Assembly (NCBI GenBank): GCA_025464795.1
Contig: JAODNB010000340.1
Span: forward strand, 1 to 16,084
Source of the DNA: Frankiales bacterium
GTDB lineage: Bacteria; Actinomycetota; Actinomycetes; Mycobacteriales; SCTD01
DNA: 16,084 bases
Direction: 5' to 3'
How positions within the stretch are numbered: the first letter of the stretch is position 1; each line of letters starts with the position of its first letter. This document shows, piece by piece, positions 6,937 through 13,886 of this stretch. The notes beneath the pieces were generated by a model that was not told the DNA's origin, made no database searches, and saw only the letters and a list, made by a program, of their open reading frames with translations. Position numbers and translations under genes: made by a program.

Positions 6937-7696
6937 GGCCGCCGTCGACGGCGACGTCGGCGCCGGTGACACCTGAGCTGGCCTCGCTCGCCAGCCAGAC
7001 CAGAGCCGCAGCGACCTCCTGCGGCTCGAGCAGCCGCTCCAGTGGCTGCTGCCGGGCGAAGTGCTCGACGTCGGCCAGCCCGTAGAGCCGGGCGCTCTCC
7101 TCGAGGACGGGAGTCCTCGTCGAGCCTGGGCTGACGCAAGACGCGGTGACCCCAGTGCCACGGAGCTCAGCGGCCAGCCCGCGGATGAGCCCGTTCACGC
7201 CGGCCTTCGCTGCGCAGTAGGCAGCCAGCATCGGCAGACCGCGGGTCGCGGCGGCTGATGACACCGCGACGAACCGACCGGATCGCGGCGCGGGCTGACG
7301 CAGGAGTGCCGGGATCGCCACCCTCGCCAGCGCGATCACCCCGTGCAGGTCGACGTCCAGAACGGCGGCGAGCTGCTCCTCGGTCTGCTCCCACAGGGGC
7401 ACTCCGCCGGCGACGACGCCGGCGACCGCAAGGGCTGCGTCGAGCCCTCCGAAGCGCTCCTCGGCCAGCGCGACGGCACGGCTCAGGTCGTCGTACGAGC
7501 AGGTGTCGGCCTGCATCACGACCACGGTGGGGCCCTCGAGCCGGGAGAGCTCCTCCCACGTGCCCATCGGGTACGGCAGCCGAGGGTCGTCGGCGCAGCG
7601 GTCCGTCGCCACGACGTTCCATCCGGCTTCTACCAGGGCCTGCACGGTGGCCGCGCCGATGCCGCGGGCCCCCCCGGTGACGAGCGCGGTCCTCAT
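6926..7696 (-). CDS. Mycofactocin-associated short-chain dehydrogenase/reductase (SDR)
   Basis: A 256-residue classical SDR. The Rossmann motif TGGARGIG is at 7-14, the catalytic region has Ser146/Ser147, and YxxxK is Tyr160/Lys164. The usual NNAG reads AVAG (90-93). After the NAD-ribose Asp32 there is an inserted PYPMGTWEEL segment (41-50). A PYPL-type insert at this place is a hallmark of mycofactocin-coupled SDRs, which hold NAD(H) tightly and pass hydride to mycofactocin instead of free NAD. That makes this a likely nicotinoprotein alcohol or ketone dehydrogenase, substrate unknown. It starts inside the mftE stop (ATGA overlap) and sits between two biosynthesis genes, so it may act in cofactor maturation or be the dedicated client enzyme. 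SDR membership is secure; the mycofactocin-coupled role is inferred from insert and context. Confidence 0.85.
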   Translation of the reverse strand: MRTALVTGGARGIGAATVQALVEAGWNVVATDRCADDPRLPYPMGTWEELSRLEGPTVVVMQADTCSYDDLSRAVALAEERFGGLDAALAVAGVVAGGVPLWEQTEEQLAAVLDVDLHGVIALARVAIPALLRQPAPRSGRFVAVSSAAATRGLPMLAAYCAAKAGVNGLIRGLAAELRGTGVTASCVSPGSTRTPVLEESARLYGLADVEHFARQQPLERLLEPQEVAAALVWLASEASSGVTGADVAVDGGLAL

Positions 7697-8376
7697 GCGG
7701 GCTCGACGATGAGCCAGTCGATGACGGTCTTCTCCAGGTCGGCGATGGCGTCGGCGATCAGCTGCTGGCCCTCCTCGGCGGTGGCGCCCTGGGGGTCTCC
7801 CAGCACGCCGTTCTGGGTGACCGACCGCAGGCCGCCACGGCGGAGCTGCGGAAGCAGGTCGATGAGGTTGTCGGTCGCCCCGGCCTCGCGAGCCTCTCCG
7901 ACCCTTGCCGGGTTGAGGGCGAGCATCACCGACGTCTCGGTGCGACCGGCATGCGCATCACCGCCCCACGTCGGCGACCACACGAGCACGTCGCGGCTCT
8001 CATCACGCAACCGGGCACATGCGGCGGCGAGGGTCGGAGCGTTGCCGCCGTGCCCGTTGACGAGCAGCACGTGGGGGAAGGTCTCGGTGGCTGAGCGGAC
8101 CAGCTCGACGAGCAGCGACTCGAGGGCCTCGTGGCCGATCGACAGCGTCCCCGCGAACCCCGCGTGCTCCCCGCTCGCGCCGTAGGGGACGGCAGGTGCC
8201 ACCACGCAGTCCTGCCGGCGGGCAGCCAGGCCGTGGGCCAGTGCCGCGGCGATGTCCGTGTCCGTCGACAGGGGCAGGTGCGGTCCGTGCTGCTCGGTGG
8301 ACCCGAGAGGGACGACCAGCACCTGAGCGTCGACCGCCTGCCACGTGAGGTCTGCGAGGTTCACGTCACCGCCCAT
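7693..8376 (-). CDS. mftE: Mycofactocin precursor peptidase MftE (creatininase family)
   Basis: A 227-residue metal-dependent peptidase of the creatininase fold. In known systems MftE cleaves the MftC-modified MftA peptide to release the C-terminal Val-Tyr-derived intermediate AHDP. Metal-binding motifs are visible: STEQHGPHLPLSTD (Glu28, His30, His33, Asp39), SGEHAGFAGTLSIG (68-81), NGHGGN (107-112) and AHAGRTETS with Glu147. The ATG at 8376 overlaps etfB by 16 bases. A GTG at 8364 would give a tighter 4-base GTGA overlap and a protein 4 residues shorter that begins at the conserved NLADLTW; I cannot decide between them. The downstream SDR gene overlaps by 4 bases. Confidence 0.9.
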   Translation of the reverse strand: MGGDVNLADLTWQAVDAQVLVVPLGSTEQHGPHLPLSTDTDIAAALAHGLAARRQDCVVAPAVPYGASGEHAGFAGTLSIGHEALESLLVELVRSATETFPHVLLVNGHGGNAPTLAAACARLRDESRDVLVWSPTWGGDAHAGRTETSVMLALNPARVGEAREAGATDNLIDLLPQLRRGGLRSVTQNGVLGDPQGATAEEGQQLIADAIADLEKTVIDWLIVEPA

Positions 8377-9230
8377 CCCGTGCGCGCCTCGGACAAGTAG
8401 CCCTGCCGGACGAGGAAGTCGAGCAGCTCATCGGCAGCCTCCTCCGCCCCGACGGGTCCGACAACCGTCGGCGGTTCGTGCGAGAGCAGGGCGCCGGTGA
8501 GAGCGAGCAGCCGCTCCCTCGACGTCCCGGTCGGTGCCGGCAGGTGGCGGGGCCTCGGCCGCGAGGGACCCGCCCGGACGACGCGCACCGCGCCGGGCTT
8601 CACCGCGACATCGGCGACGGGGACGGCCGCCGTGGCCGCCTGCAACGACGCGGGCAGACTGGCGCGACGCAGCCGGACGCCAGCGCCCTCGACGGAGCAG
8701 ACGGCCGGGAGCGGCACGAGCATCCGCTCACGACGTCCGTAGTCCAGGCGGCGCTCGGCGACGAGGCCGTCCGGGGTCAGCTCCAGGCTCACCAGACCCG
8801 GCGCCTGCGCGCACCCGAGCTCGTGCGCGAGGAAGGCCGGCAGCGCCCCCGTCCCCCGATCGGCGGAGCGGTCCGCGCACAGGACCAGGTCGGGGACCTC
8901 GCCCTGCAGAGCAGCGACCAGAGCTTGCGCGAGGGCCCGCTCGTCAGCGGCGAGCTCCTCGAGGTAGGACGCGGTGACGGGCACCCGTCGGACCTCAGCC
9001 CCCAGGGCGAGCGCCTCGCGGAGCGGCGCCTCTGTCTCCGGGCCGCCGGCGGTCATCGCGAGCACCCGCTTGCCCAGCAGCTCGCCGATCCGAAGCCCGT
9101 GCTCGAGAGCAGCGGCGTCACTGGCTGACAGGGCAGATGCCCTGGGATCACGGGAGATCGCGCCGGTGAGCGGGTCCACCCCGGGCCGAAGGTCGGTGCA
9201 CCGCAGCAGGACCACCACCAGCTCACCCAT
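8361..9230 (-). CDS. etfB: Electron transfer flavoprotein beta subunit, mycofactocin-associated
   Basis: A 289-residue EtfB/FixA-type subunit. Together with EtfA it forms a soluble FAD-containing carrier that accepts electrons from flavoprotein dehydrogenases; in the family the beta subunit binds AMP and contacts the partner. Evidence is the N-terminus MGELVVVLLRCTDLRPGVDP with SASDAAALEHGLRIGE (35-50) and the ETF-beta signature region CADRSADRGTGALPAFLAHE (118-137). The C-terminal tail carries the amphipathic EEAADELLDFLVRQGYL segment expected of the family. The start at 9230 is the first ATG that gives the EtfB N-terminus and overlaps fixX by 8 bases. The gene order alpha-FixC-FixX-beta is unusual; ETF genes are more often beta-alpha neighbours. 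Confidence 0.88.
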   Translation of the reverse strand: MGELVVVLLRCTDLRPGVDPLTGAISRDPRASALSASDAAALEHGLRIGELLGKRVLAMTAGGPETEAPLREALALGAEVRRVPVTASYLEELAADERALAQALVAALQGEVPDLVLCADRSADRGTGALPAFLAHELGCAQAPGLVSLELTPDGLVAERRLDYGRRERMLVPLPAVCSVEGAGVRLRRASLPASLQAATAAVPVADVAVKPGAVRVVRAGPSRPRPRHLPAPTGTSRERLLALTGALLSHEPPTVVGPVGAEEAADELLDFLVRQGYLSEARTGWAVT

Positions 9231-9516
9231 GGCGGAACACCACGCCCTGACCGCCGTCGGGATAGGTCCACGACAGGGCGCCTTCGCTGTTGCACACCTG
9301 GTAGCACGTGCCGCACTCGAAGCACTGCTCGTAGTTGAACAGGATGCCGCCGTCGGAGGTCGGTGCGAACAGGTTCGCTGGGCACGCGGTGACGCAGGCC
9401 TTGGTGGTGCACGACCGGCAGATGTCGCTGTCCACCACGATGTGCGGACGCTCGCCGACCCGGAACTCGACGGTTCCCATCCGATCGTCGAACGCCATGT
9501 CATCCCACTGGGTCAT
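9223..9516 (-). CDS. fixX: FixX-like ferredoxin
   Basis: A 97-residue ferredoxin-like protein. Eight cysteines form two blocks: Cys33, 36, 41, 45 (in CRSCTTKACVTACPANLF) and Cys65, 68, 71, 75 (in CFECGTCYQVC). The CPANLF and CFECGTC motifs are those of FixX and of the C-terminal iron-sulphur domain of ETF:quinone oxidoreductase. It should supply the [4Fe-4S] relay to the adjacent FixC flavoprotein. Whether all eight Cys bind clusters cannot be read from sequence. It overlaps fixC upstream (4 bases, ATGA) and etfB downstream (8 bases), so near-equal expression with its partners is likely. Confidence 0.9.
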   Translation of the reverse strand: MTQWDDMAFDDRMGTVEFRVGERPHIVVDSDICRSCTTKACVTACPANLFAPTSDGGILFNYEQCFECGTCYQVCNSEGALSWTYPDGGQGVVFRHG

Positions 9517-10793
9517 CGGAAGGTCCTCCCGCCGCTGAGGCCGTCGGCGGCCAGGTGCCGCAGCTTCACGCCGTGCTTCTTGGCGCTCCGACGCAGCAGC
9601 GTCAGGACGCCGGGCTTGGCCGTCGGGTTCGTCACGGTGAACATCCCTTCGACGAGGTCGGCGATCATCCCCGGGTACTGCTGCTGCACCCGGTCGCTCA
9701 GCACCAGCCCCGGTGCCTTGCGCAGCCTCTTGTGGTCCTGCAGCACGAACGAGCCCTCGAGGTCCTGCTTGTACGACGTCAGCGGCTCGTCGCGCTGCAC
9801 GTGCCCGGCGGCGGCCTTCCCGGCGGCCAGTCCTGACCCGATCGCGAAGTTGACGCCCTCCAGCCAGATGCCGGCTGCCAGGCAGAGGCCCGCCGCGTCA
9901 CCGGTGACCAGGAAGCCCGGCGCCGACAGCTCGGGGAGATGGTCGTAGCCGCCCTCCGGGATGAGGTGCGCGGCGTACTCCTTGACCTCCGCGCCCTGGA
10001 CCCAGGGCGCGACAGCGGGATGGGCCTTCAGGTCGGCGATGAGCTCCTCGGGACGGATGCCGCTCTTCGCCAGCCCGTCGATGCTGACGACGACCCCCAC
10101 GCTGAGGCTGTCCTTGTTCGTGTAGACGAAGCCGCCGCCCGCGATCCCCCTTGTGCAGCCGAGGATCTCCACGTCGACGCCCTCGTCGCCGCGGACTCCG
10201 AAGCGCTCGTCGATGACCTCGCGCGGCAGGCTGAGCACCTCTTTCACCCCGAGGGTCAGGTGCGCTGCATCGGTCTTCGGGAGCAGGCCGAGCTGCTTGG
10301 CGAGGAAGGAGTTCACGCCGTCGGCAGCGATGACGACCTTCGCCCGCAGGTCCCCGTCGGGTCGGTCGGTCGTCACGCCCACGACGACGCCGTTCTCGAC
10401 CAGGAGGCCGGTGGCGACGGTGCTCGTCACGAGCTGCGCACCTGCCTCCACCGCCTTGTTCGCCAGCCAGCTGTCGAAGTCGGCGCGGAAGGTCGTGCAG
10501 CCGTTGTACGGCGCTTCTCCCCAGGCCGTGCTACGGAAGTCGACGGTGAGCGCCTGGGTGTCGGTGAGGACCATCGTGCTCCGCCTCGTGACCCAGCGCT
10601 GGACCGGCACCTCGTCGTACCAGCCGGGCAGCACGTCATCGAGGACACGCCCGTAGACAACGCCTCCGTACGCGTTCTTGCTGCCCGGGAAGGGACCGCG
10701 CTCGAGCAGCACGACCTCGAGGCCGGCGCGAGCTGCCGTCAGAGCTGCTGACGCCCCGGCGGGGCCGGCGCCGACGACGATGACGTCCGTCAT
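9513..10793 (-). CDS. fixC: FixC-type ETF:quinone oxidoreductase flavoprotein
   Basis: A 426-residue FAD enzyme of the FixC/ETF-QO family, which takes electrons from reduced ETF and passes them to membrane quinone (menaquinone in actinobacteria). The N-terminal dinucleotide fold is VIVVGAGPAGASAAL (GAGPAG 8-13) with Glu31 for FAD ribose; the second FAD motif is VTGDAAG (GDAAG 298-302), followed by a segment with the family's GVNFAIGSGLAAGKAA pattern. There is no cysteine cluster at the C-terminus; the neighbouring FixX supplies it, as in nitrogen-fixation fixABCX systems. No transmembrane helix is obvious, which fits monotopic membrane binding. Its ATG overlaps the etfA stop by 4 bases. In this setting it is likely the exit to the respiratory chain, not part of nitrogen fixation, since no nif/fix regulators or nitrogenase genes are visible. 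Confidence 0.9.
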   Translation of the reverse strand: MTDVIVVGAGPAGASAALTAARAGLEVVLLERGPFPGSKNAYGGVVYGRVLDDVLPGWYDEVPVQRWVTRRSTMVLTDTQALTVDFRSTAWGEAPYNGCTTFRADFDSWLANKAVEAGAQLVTSTVATGLLVENGVVVGVTTDRPDGDLRAKVVIAADGVNSFLAKQLGLLPKTDAAHLTLGVKEVLSLPREVIDERFGVRGDEGVDVEILGCTRGIAGGGFVYTNKDSLSVGVVVSIDGLAKSGIRPEELIADLKAHPAVAPWVQGAEVKEYAAHLIPEGGYDHLPELSAPGFLVTGDAAGLCLAAGIWLEGVNFAIGSGLAAGKAAAGHVQRDEPLTSYKQDLEGSFVLQDHKRLRKAPGLVLSDRVQQQYPGMIADLVEGMFTVTNPTAKPGVLTLLRRSAKKHGVKLRHLAADGLSGGRTFR

Positions 10794-11764
10794 GGTGCGA
10801 CCCCCAGTCTGCCGGCGAGAACGTGAAGGAGGGCATGGGCGTCAGTGACCAGCCCGAGGTCCGCCATGGCCGTCATCGGGCAGGACGCGTCCGTGTTGAT
10901 GCTGACCACGTGCTTCGGCGCACCGAGGCCACCGGTGTGCTGGCTGGCCCCCGCGACCCCGAACGCGATGTAGAGGTCCGGGCGGATCGTCACGCCCGTG
11001 GTGCCGATCTGCCGGTCGTGGTGCATCCAGCCGGCGTCGGTGATGACCCGCGTGGCTCCGGTGCTGGCACCGAGCCGGGCACCCACGGCCCGCAGGAGGG
11101 CGAAGGTCTCAGCCGCGTCCGTGCCCTGCGGCACCAGCCCGGCACCACCTCCGACGACGCGAGCGCTCTCGGCGAGGTCCATCGTCGCGGGGTCGGGCTC
11201 GAGCACGGCGAGCCGGATCGCATCCACCCCTGGGGTGACCGACAGGACGAGCTCGAACACCTCGCCGTTGCTGGGGGGCAGCGGGCTCCGGGCACCCGGG
11301 ACCAGGGTCGCGACCGCCGGCTCACTGGTGCGGACCTCGACGTCAAGGCGGCCGTCGAGCCGACTGAGGGTCGCGGTGATGCCGTCGTCGGCCACGCGGA
11401 CGGCCGTCGCGTAGGCCAGCAGCGGTCGGCTCAGGGCTGCGGCGAGCCGCGGCGCGAAGTCCCGGCCGTCGGGGCTGGCGGGGAAGATCAGGAGCCGCAC
11501 CTGCTCGAGCAGCGGCACGAGCGCCGAGCTCAGGCCGCCCGGGGCGGCGTCGAGCGTCTCCGCGTGCCACGCCCGCGGTGCGCCGAGCTCGGCGGCGGCC
11601 TCGGCCGTACCCGACCCGAGCAGCAGCACCCGACCACCCGCCTCCGCGACGGCCTCCGCCGCACCGACAGGCAGCACGGCGTTGCGGACGATGACGACCG
11701 CGAGCCGGCTCAGCTCGAGCGGCTCGACGGCCACCTGCCCCAGGTGCGCGGTGGTGACGGTCAT
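10790..11764 (-). CDS. etfA: Electron transfer flavoprotein alpha subunit, mycofactocin-associated
   Basis: A 324-residue EtfA/FixB. The C-terminal FAD domain shows the family signatures: GASTGATRVITDAGW (232-246), QIGTTG (252-257), LYIAFGVAGASQHTGGL (264-280, matching the family's GISGA-x-QH pattern) and SINTDASCPM (288-297, where the family usually has NKDP-x-AP). The N-terminal domain is more divergent than usual. The ATG at 11764 follows a GGGGAG ribosome site by 6 bases; 11 residues further upstream in frame are probably not translated. It is the first gene after the palindrome array and therefore the likely first gene of a separately controlled transcript etfA-fixC-fixX-etfB-mftE-SDR-mftF. 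Confidence 0.9.
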   Translation of the reverse strand: MTVTTAHLGQVAVEPLELSRLAVVIVRNAVLPVGAAEAVAEAGGRVLLLGSGTAEAAAELGAPRAWHAETLDAAPGGLSSALVPLLEQVRLLIFPASPDGRDFAPRLAAALSRPLLAYATAVRVADDGITATLSRLDGRLDVEVRTSEPAVATLVPGARSPLPPSNGEVFELVLSVTPGVDAIRLAVLEPDPATMDLAESARVVGGGAGLVPQGTDAAETFALLRAVGARLGASTGATRVITDAGWMHHDRQIGTTGVTIRPDLYIAFGVAGASQHTGGLGAPKHVVSINTDASCPMTAMADLGLVTDAHALLHVLAGRLGVAP

Positions 11765-11946
11765 GCGGCGCTCCCCGTGCCGGGGCGCGCGGGACACGTG
11801 CTGCTCCGCAGGGAGGTATCCGATCGGGTACCGCGGTATCCGATCGGATACGCCTCCCCGGGAGACACGTCATCCCGCTGGCCGGCGGCACCCGATCGGA
11901 TGCGCCCGCACTGGATCGCGTGCGCGTCTGCAGAGGTGGAGGTCAT
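11761..11946 (-). CDS. Doubtful 61-codon ORF filling the gap between OYE2 and etfA
   Basis: An open frame whose ATG overlaps the OYE2 stop (ATGA) and whose stop overlaps the etfA ATG (ATGA), so it would bridge the gap with perfect translational coupling. Against it: about 13 of 61 codons end in A or T, more than expected for real genes here; there is no good ribosome site; the translation is low-complexity (YPIGYRGTRSD and similar come directly from the palindromes); and I recognise no family. Most likely non-coding operator DNA that happens to be open. Confidence 0.15.
   Translation of the reverse strand: MTSTSADAHAIQCGRIRSGAAGQRDDVSPGEAYPIGYRGTRSDTSLRSSTCPARPGTGSAA
11816..11923. promoter_or_regulatory. 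Four-palindrome operator array upstream of etfA
   Basis: Four related 16-base palindromes centred on GATC. Site 1 is GTATCCGATCGGGTAC (11816-11831, 7 of 8 pairs). Site 2 is GTATCCGATCGGATAC (11836-11851, perfect). Site 3 is GCACCCGATCGGATGC (11888-11903, 7 of 8 pairs). Site 4 is GCACTGGATCGCGTGC (11908-11923, 6 of 8 pairs). Centres within each pair are exactly 20 bases apart, about two helical turns; sites 2 and 3 are 52 apart, about five turns. This regular phasing and the position in the only sizeable gap of the operon indicate binding of dimeric regulators, possibly a TetR-type protein such as MftR; the identity is inference. A possible promoter on the minus strand (ATGACG, 17 bases, TATCCG) would put its -10 within site 2, but it is weak. 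Confidence 0.75.
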
Positions 11947-13886
11947 AGCGAGACCGCCGCGCGATGGCCCTCGATGACGGCGGCGTGCGCGCGGCGGGGC
12001 GCGAGGCAGTCACCGATGCGCTCGACCCGGAAGGGCGCGTCGGCGAGCTCGTGGAACAGCGCGTCGTCGGCCCGTTGCTGCACCGCGCACACGACCCAGT
12101 CGACCGTGCGCACCACGTCGGTCCCTGTGGGGTGGTGCTGCAGGGTCACCGTGATGCCGTCGACCGCTCCCATGGGGACGACGTCAGTCGTCTGGGTGAT
12201 GCCCTTGGCGTCGGCCTTCACGTTCCAGGTCTCGAGGTCGAGCGTGATCCCGAGGTCCTGGCCGACGACCATGCCCGGGGTCGCCACCTCGACGGAGCAG
12301 CCACGATCGGCCAGCAGCTCCGCGACCGAGGTGGCCTGGTGGAAGCCGAGCTCGTCGACGACCAGCACGCGACCTTGGGGTGAGCAGTGACCCTCGAGCA
12401 CATCGCGCACGTCGACCACCCGCTCGAGATCTCCTGCCCACCAGGGCTTGTGGGGTACCGCGCCCGTTGCCACGATCACCGCGTCCGGTGCGTCCGCGAG
12501 CAGGTCAACGGCGTTGACGTGGTGCGACAGCTTGACCTCGACCCCCACCCGATGGGCAGCGGCGACCAGGTTGCGGGTGATGTCGAGGAACTCAGCCCGC
12601 GAGGGGACCGATGCCGCCACGGGAACCTGGCCCCCCAGCCGGTCGAGCTTCTCGAGCAGCGTGACGGAGTGCCCGCGCTCAGCAGCGGTGACGGCGGCCT
12701 GGAGCCCAGCCGGGCCACCCCCGACCACCAGCACCCGCTGAGAACGCCTACCCGGCAGGGGAAGAGCAACGGCCTCACGACCGGTACGGGGGTTCTCGAT
12801 GCAGCCGAGCCACCGGTTGAGGCCCATCCGGCCGACGCACTCCTGGTTGCAGGACAGGCAGGTGCGGATGTCCTGCGCCGACCCGGAGCGGGCCTTGCGG
12901 ACGAAGTCCGGGTCCGCGATCTGCCCCCGCACCACGCCGATGAGGTCGGCCTGTCCGGCTTGCAGCGCGCGGTCGGCCTGGACCGGGTCCTTGAAGCGGC
13001 CGACGCCGACCACCGGGATGCTGACCGCTTCACGGATCGCGGAGGGGATGAACATCGCGTAACCCGGGGGGACCTGCATCGACGCCTCGATCATGTAGAG
13101 CGTCGCGGTGGCCACGCCGATCGAGGTGTTGATGTAGTCCACCTGACCGGTGGCCTCGCACATCTGGGCGACGGCAACGGCCTCGTCGATCCGGGTGCCA
13201 CCCTCGATCAGCTCGTCGCCGCACAGCCGCACTCCCAGGGCCTTGGAGGGACCGAGGACGGCCCGCACGGCGGCGACGATCTCGAGCAGGAGGCGGGCGC
13301 GGTTCTCGAGCACCCCTCCGTACACGTCGGTGCGGGTGTTGGTGGCAGGTGACAGGAACCCGCGCACGATGCTGGAGTGGCTGCACTGCAGCTCGACGCC
13401 GTCGAAGCCACCCGCCAGGCAGTGCTCCGCGACCTGGGCGTAGCCGTCGACGACCGAGCGGATCTCGTGGTGCTCCAAGGCCTTGGGCACCTCTCGGAAC
13501 AGCGGATCGGGGATCGGTGACGGCGCCCAGACGGGCAGGCGGCTGAACATCGACGAGGCCTGACCGCCGTTGTGGTTGAGCTGGGCCAGGATCGGTACGC
13601 CGTGCGCGTGCACCGCGTCGGTGATGCGCCGGTAGCCGGGGATGACCTTCGGGTCGAAGCCGTGGATGAGCTTCTCGTAGGGCCAGTCCGTGAGGTGGGT
13701 GCTGTGCTCCTCCGTGATGATCAGGCCGGCCCCGCCGGCGGCCCGGGCGGCGTAGTAGGCCGCGTGCTGCTCGGTCGGCATGCCGCCCTGCGCGTAGTTG
13801 GTGAGGTGGGCGCTGAACACGACCCGGTTCGAGACCGTCAGCGGTCCAAGGCGCAGCGGCGTGAGCAGGTGCGTGTACTTAGACAT
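11943..13886 (-). CDS. Mycofactocin system FadH/OYE-family oxidoreductase 2
   Basis: A 647-residue enzyme with the layout of 2,4-dienoyl-CoA reductase and trimethylamine dehydrogenase. The N-terminal FMN-binding TIM barrel (about 1-335) has LNHNGGQ (103-109) and FLSPATNTRTDVYGG from 177. The [4Fe-4S] site is Cys343, 346, 350, 362 (spacing C-x2-C-x3-C-x11-C, in CLSCNQEC). An FAD-type fold follows with GGGPAG at 389-394. The second nucleotide fold reads VVDELGFHQATSVAE and lacks GxGxxG, as in trimethylamine dehydrogenase, which does not use NAD(P) and feeds ETF. Where OYE/FadH have the proton-donor Tyr (GYL motif), this protein has Ser172 (SHSSIV). The ATG at 13886 fits the domain start and overlaps the upstream paralogue by 8 bases; the 56-residue upstream extension is rejected. 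Substrate unknown. Confidence 0.87.
   Translation of the reverse strand: MSKYTHLLTPLRLGPLTVSNRVVFSAHLTNYAQGGMPTEQHAAYYAARAAGGAGLIITEEHSTHLTDWPYEKLIHGFDPKVIPGYRRITDAVHAHGVPILAQLNHNGGQASSMFSRLPVWAPSPIPDPLFREVPKALEHHEIRSVVDGYAQVAEHCLAGGFDGVELQCSHSSIVRGFLSPATNTRTDVYGGVLENRARLLLEIVAAVRAVLGPSKALGVRLCGDELIEGGTRIDEAVAVAQMCEATGQVDYINTSIGVATATLYMIEASMQVPPGYAMFIPSAIREAVSIPVVGVGRFKDPVQADRALQAGQADLIGVVRGQIADPDFVRKARSGSAQDIRTCLSCNQECVGRMGLNRWLGCIENPRTGREAVALPLPGRRSQRVLVVGGGPAGLQAAVTAAERGHSVTLLEKLDRLGGQVPVAASVPSRAEFLDITRNLVAAAHRVGVEVKLSHHVNAVDLLADAPDAVIVATGAVPHKPWWAGDLERVVDVRDVLEGHCSPQGRVLVVDELGFHQATSVAELLADRGCSVEVATPGMVVGQDLGITLDLETWNVKADAKGITQTTDVVPMGAVDGITVTLQHHPTGTDVVRTVDWVVCAVQQRADDALFHELADAPFRVERIGDCLAPRRAHAAVIEGHRAAVSL

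Noticed and set aside
1200..8860. Further CCGATCGG-containing sequences (for example near 1207, 1515 and 8852) as extra operator copies
   Set aside because: They match only the 8-base core, lie inside genes, and lack the flanking palindromic bases of the array before etfA.
9223..10793. Nitrogen-fixation fixABCX operon
   Set aside because: FixC/FixX and ETF genes are present, but in a mycofactocin locus with no nitrogenase or nif genes; a general ETF-to-quinone role is simpler.
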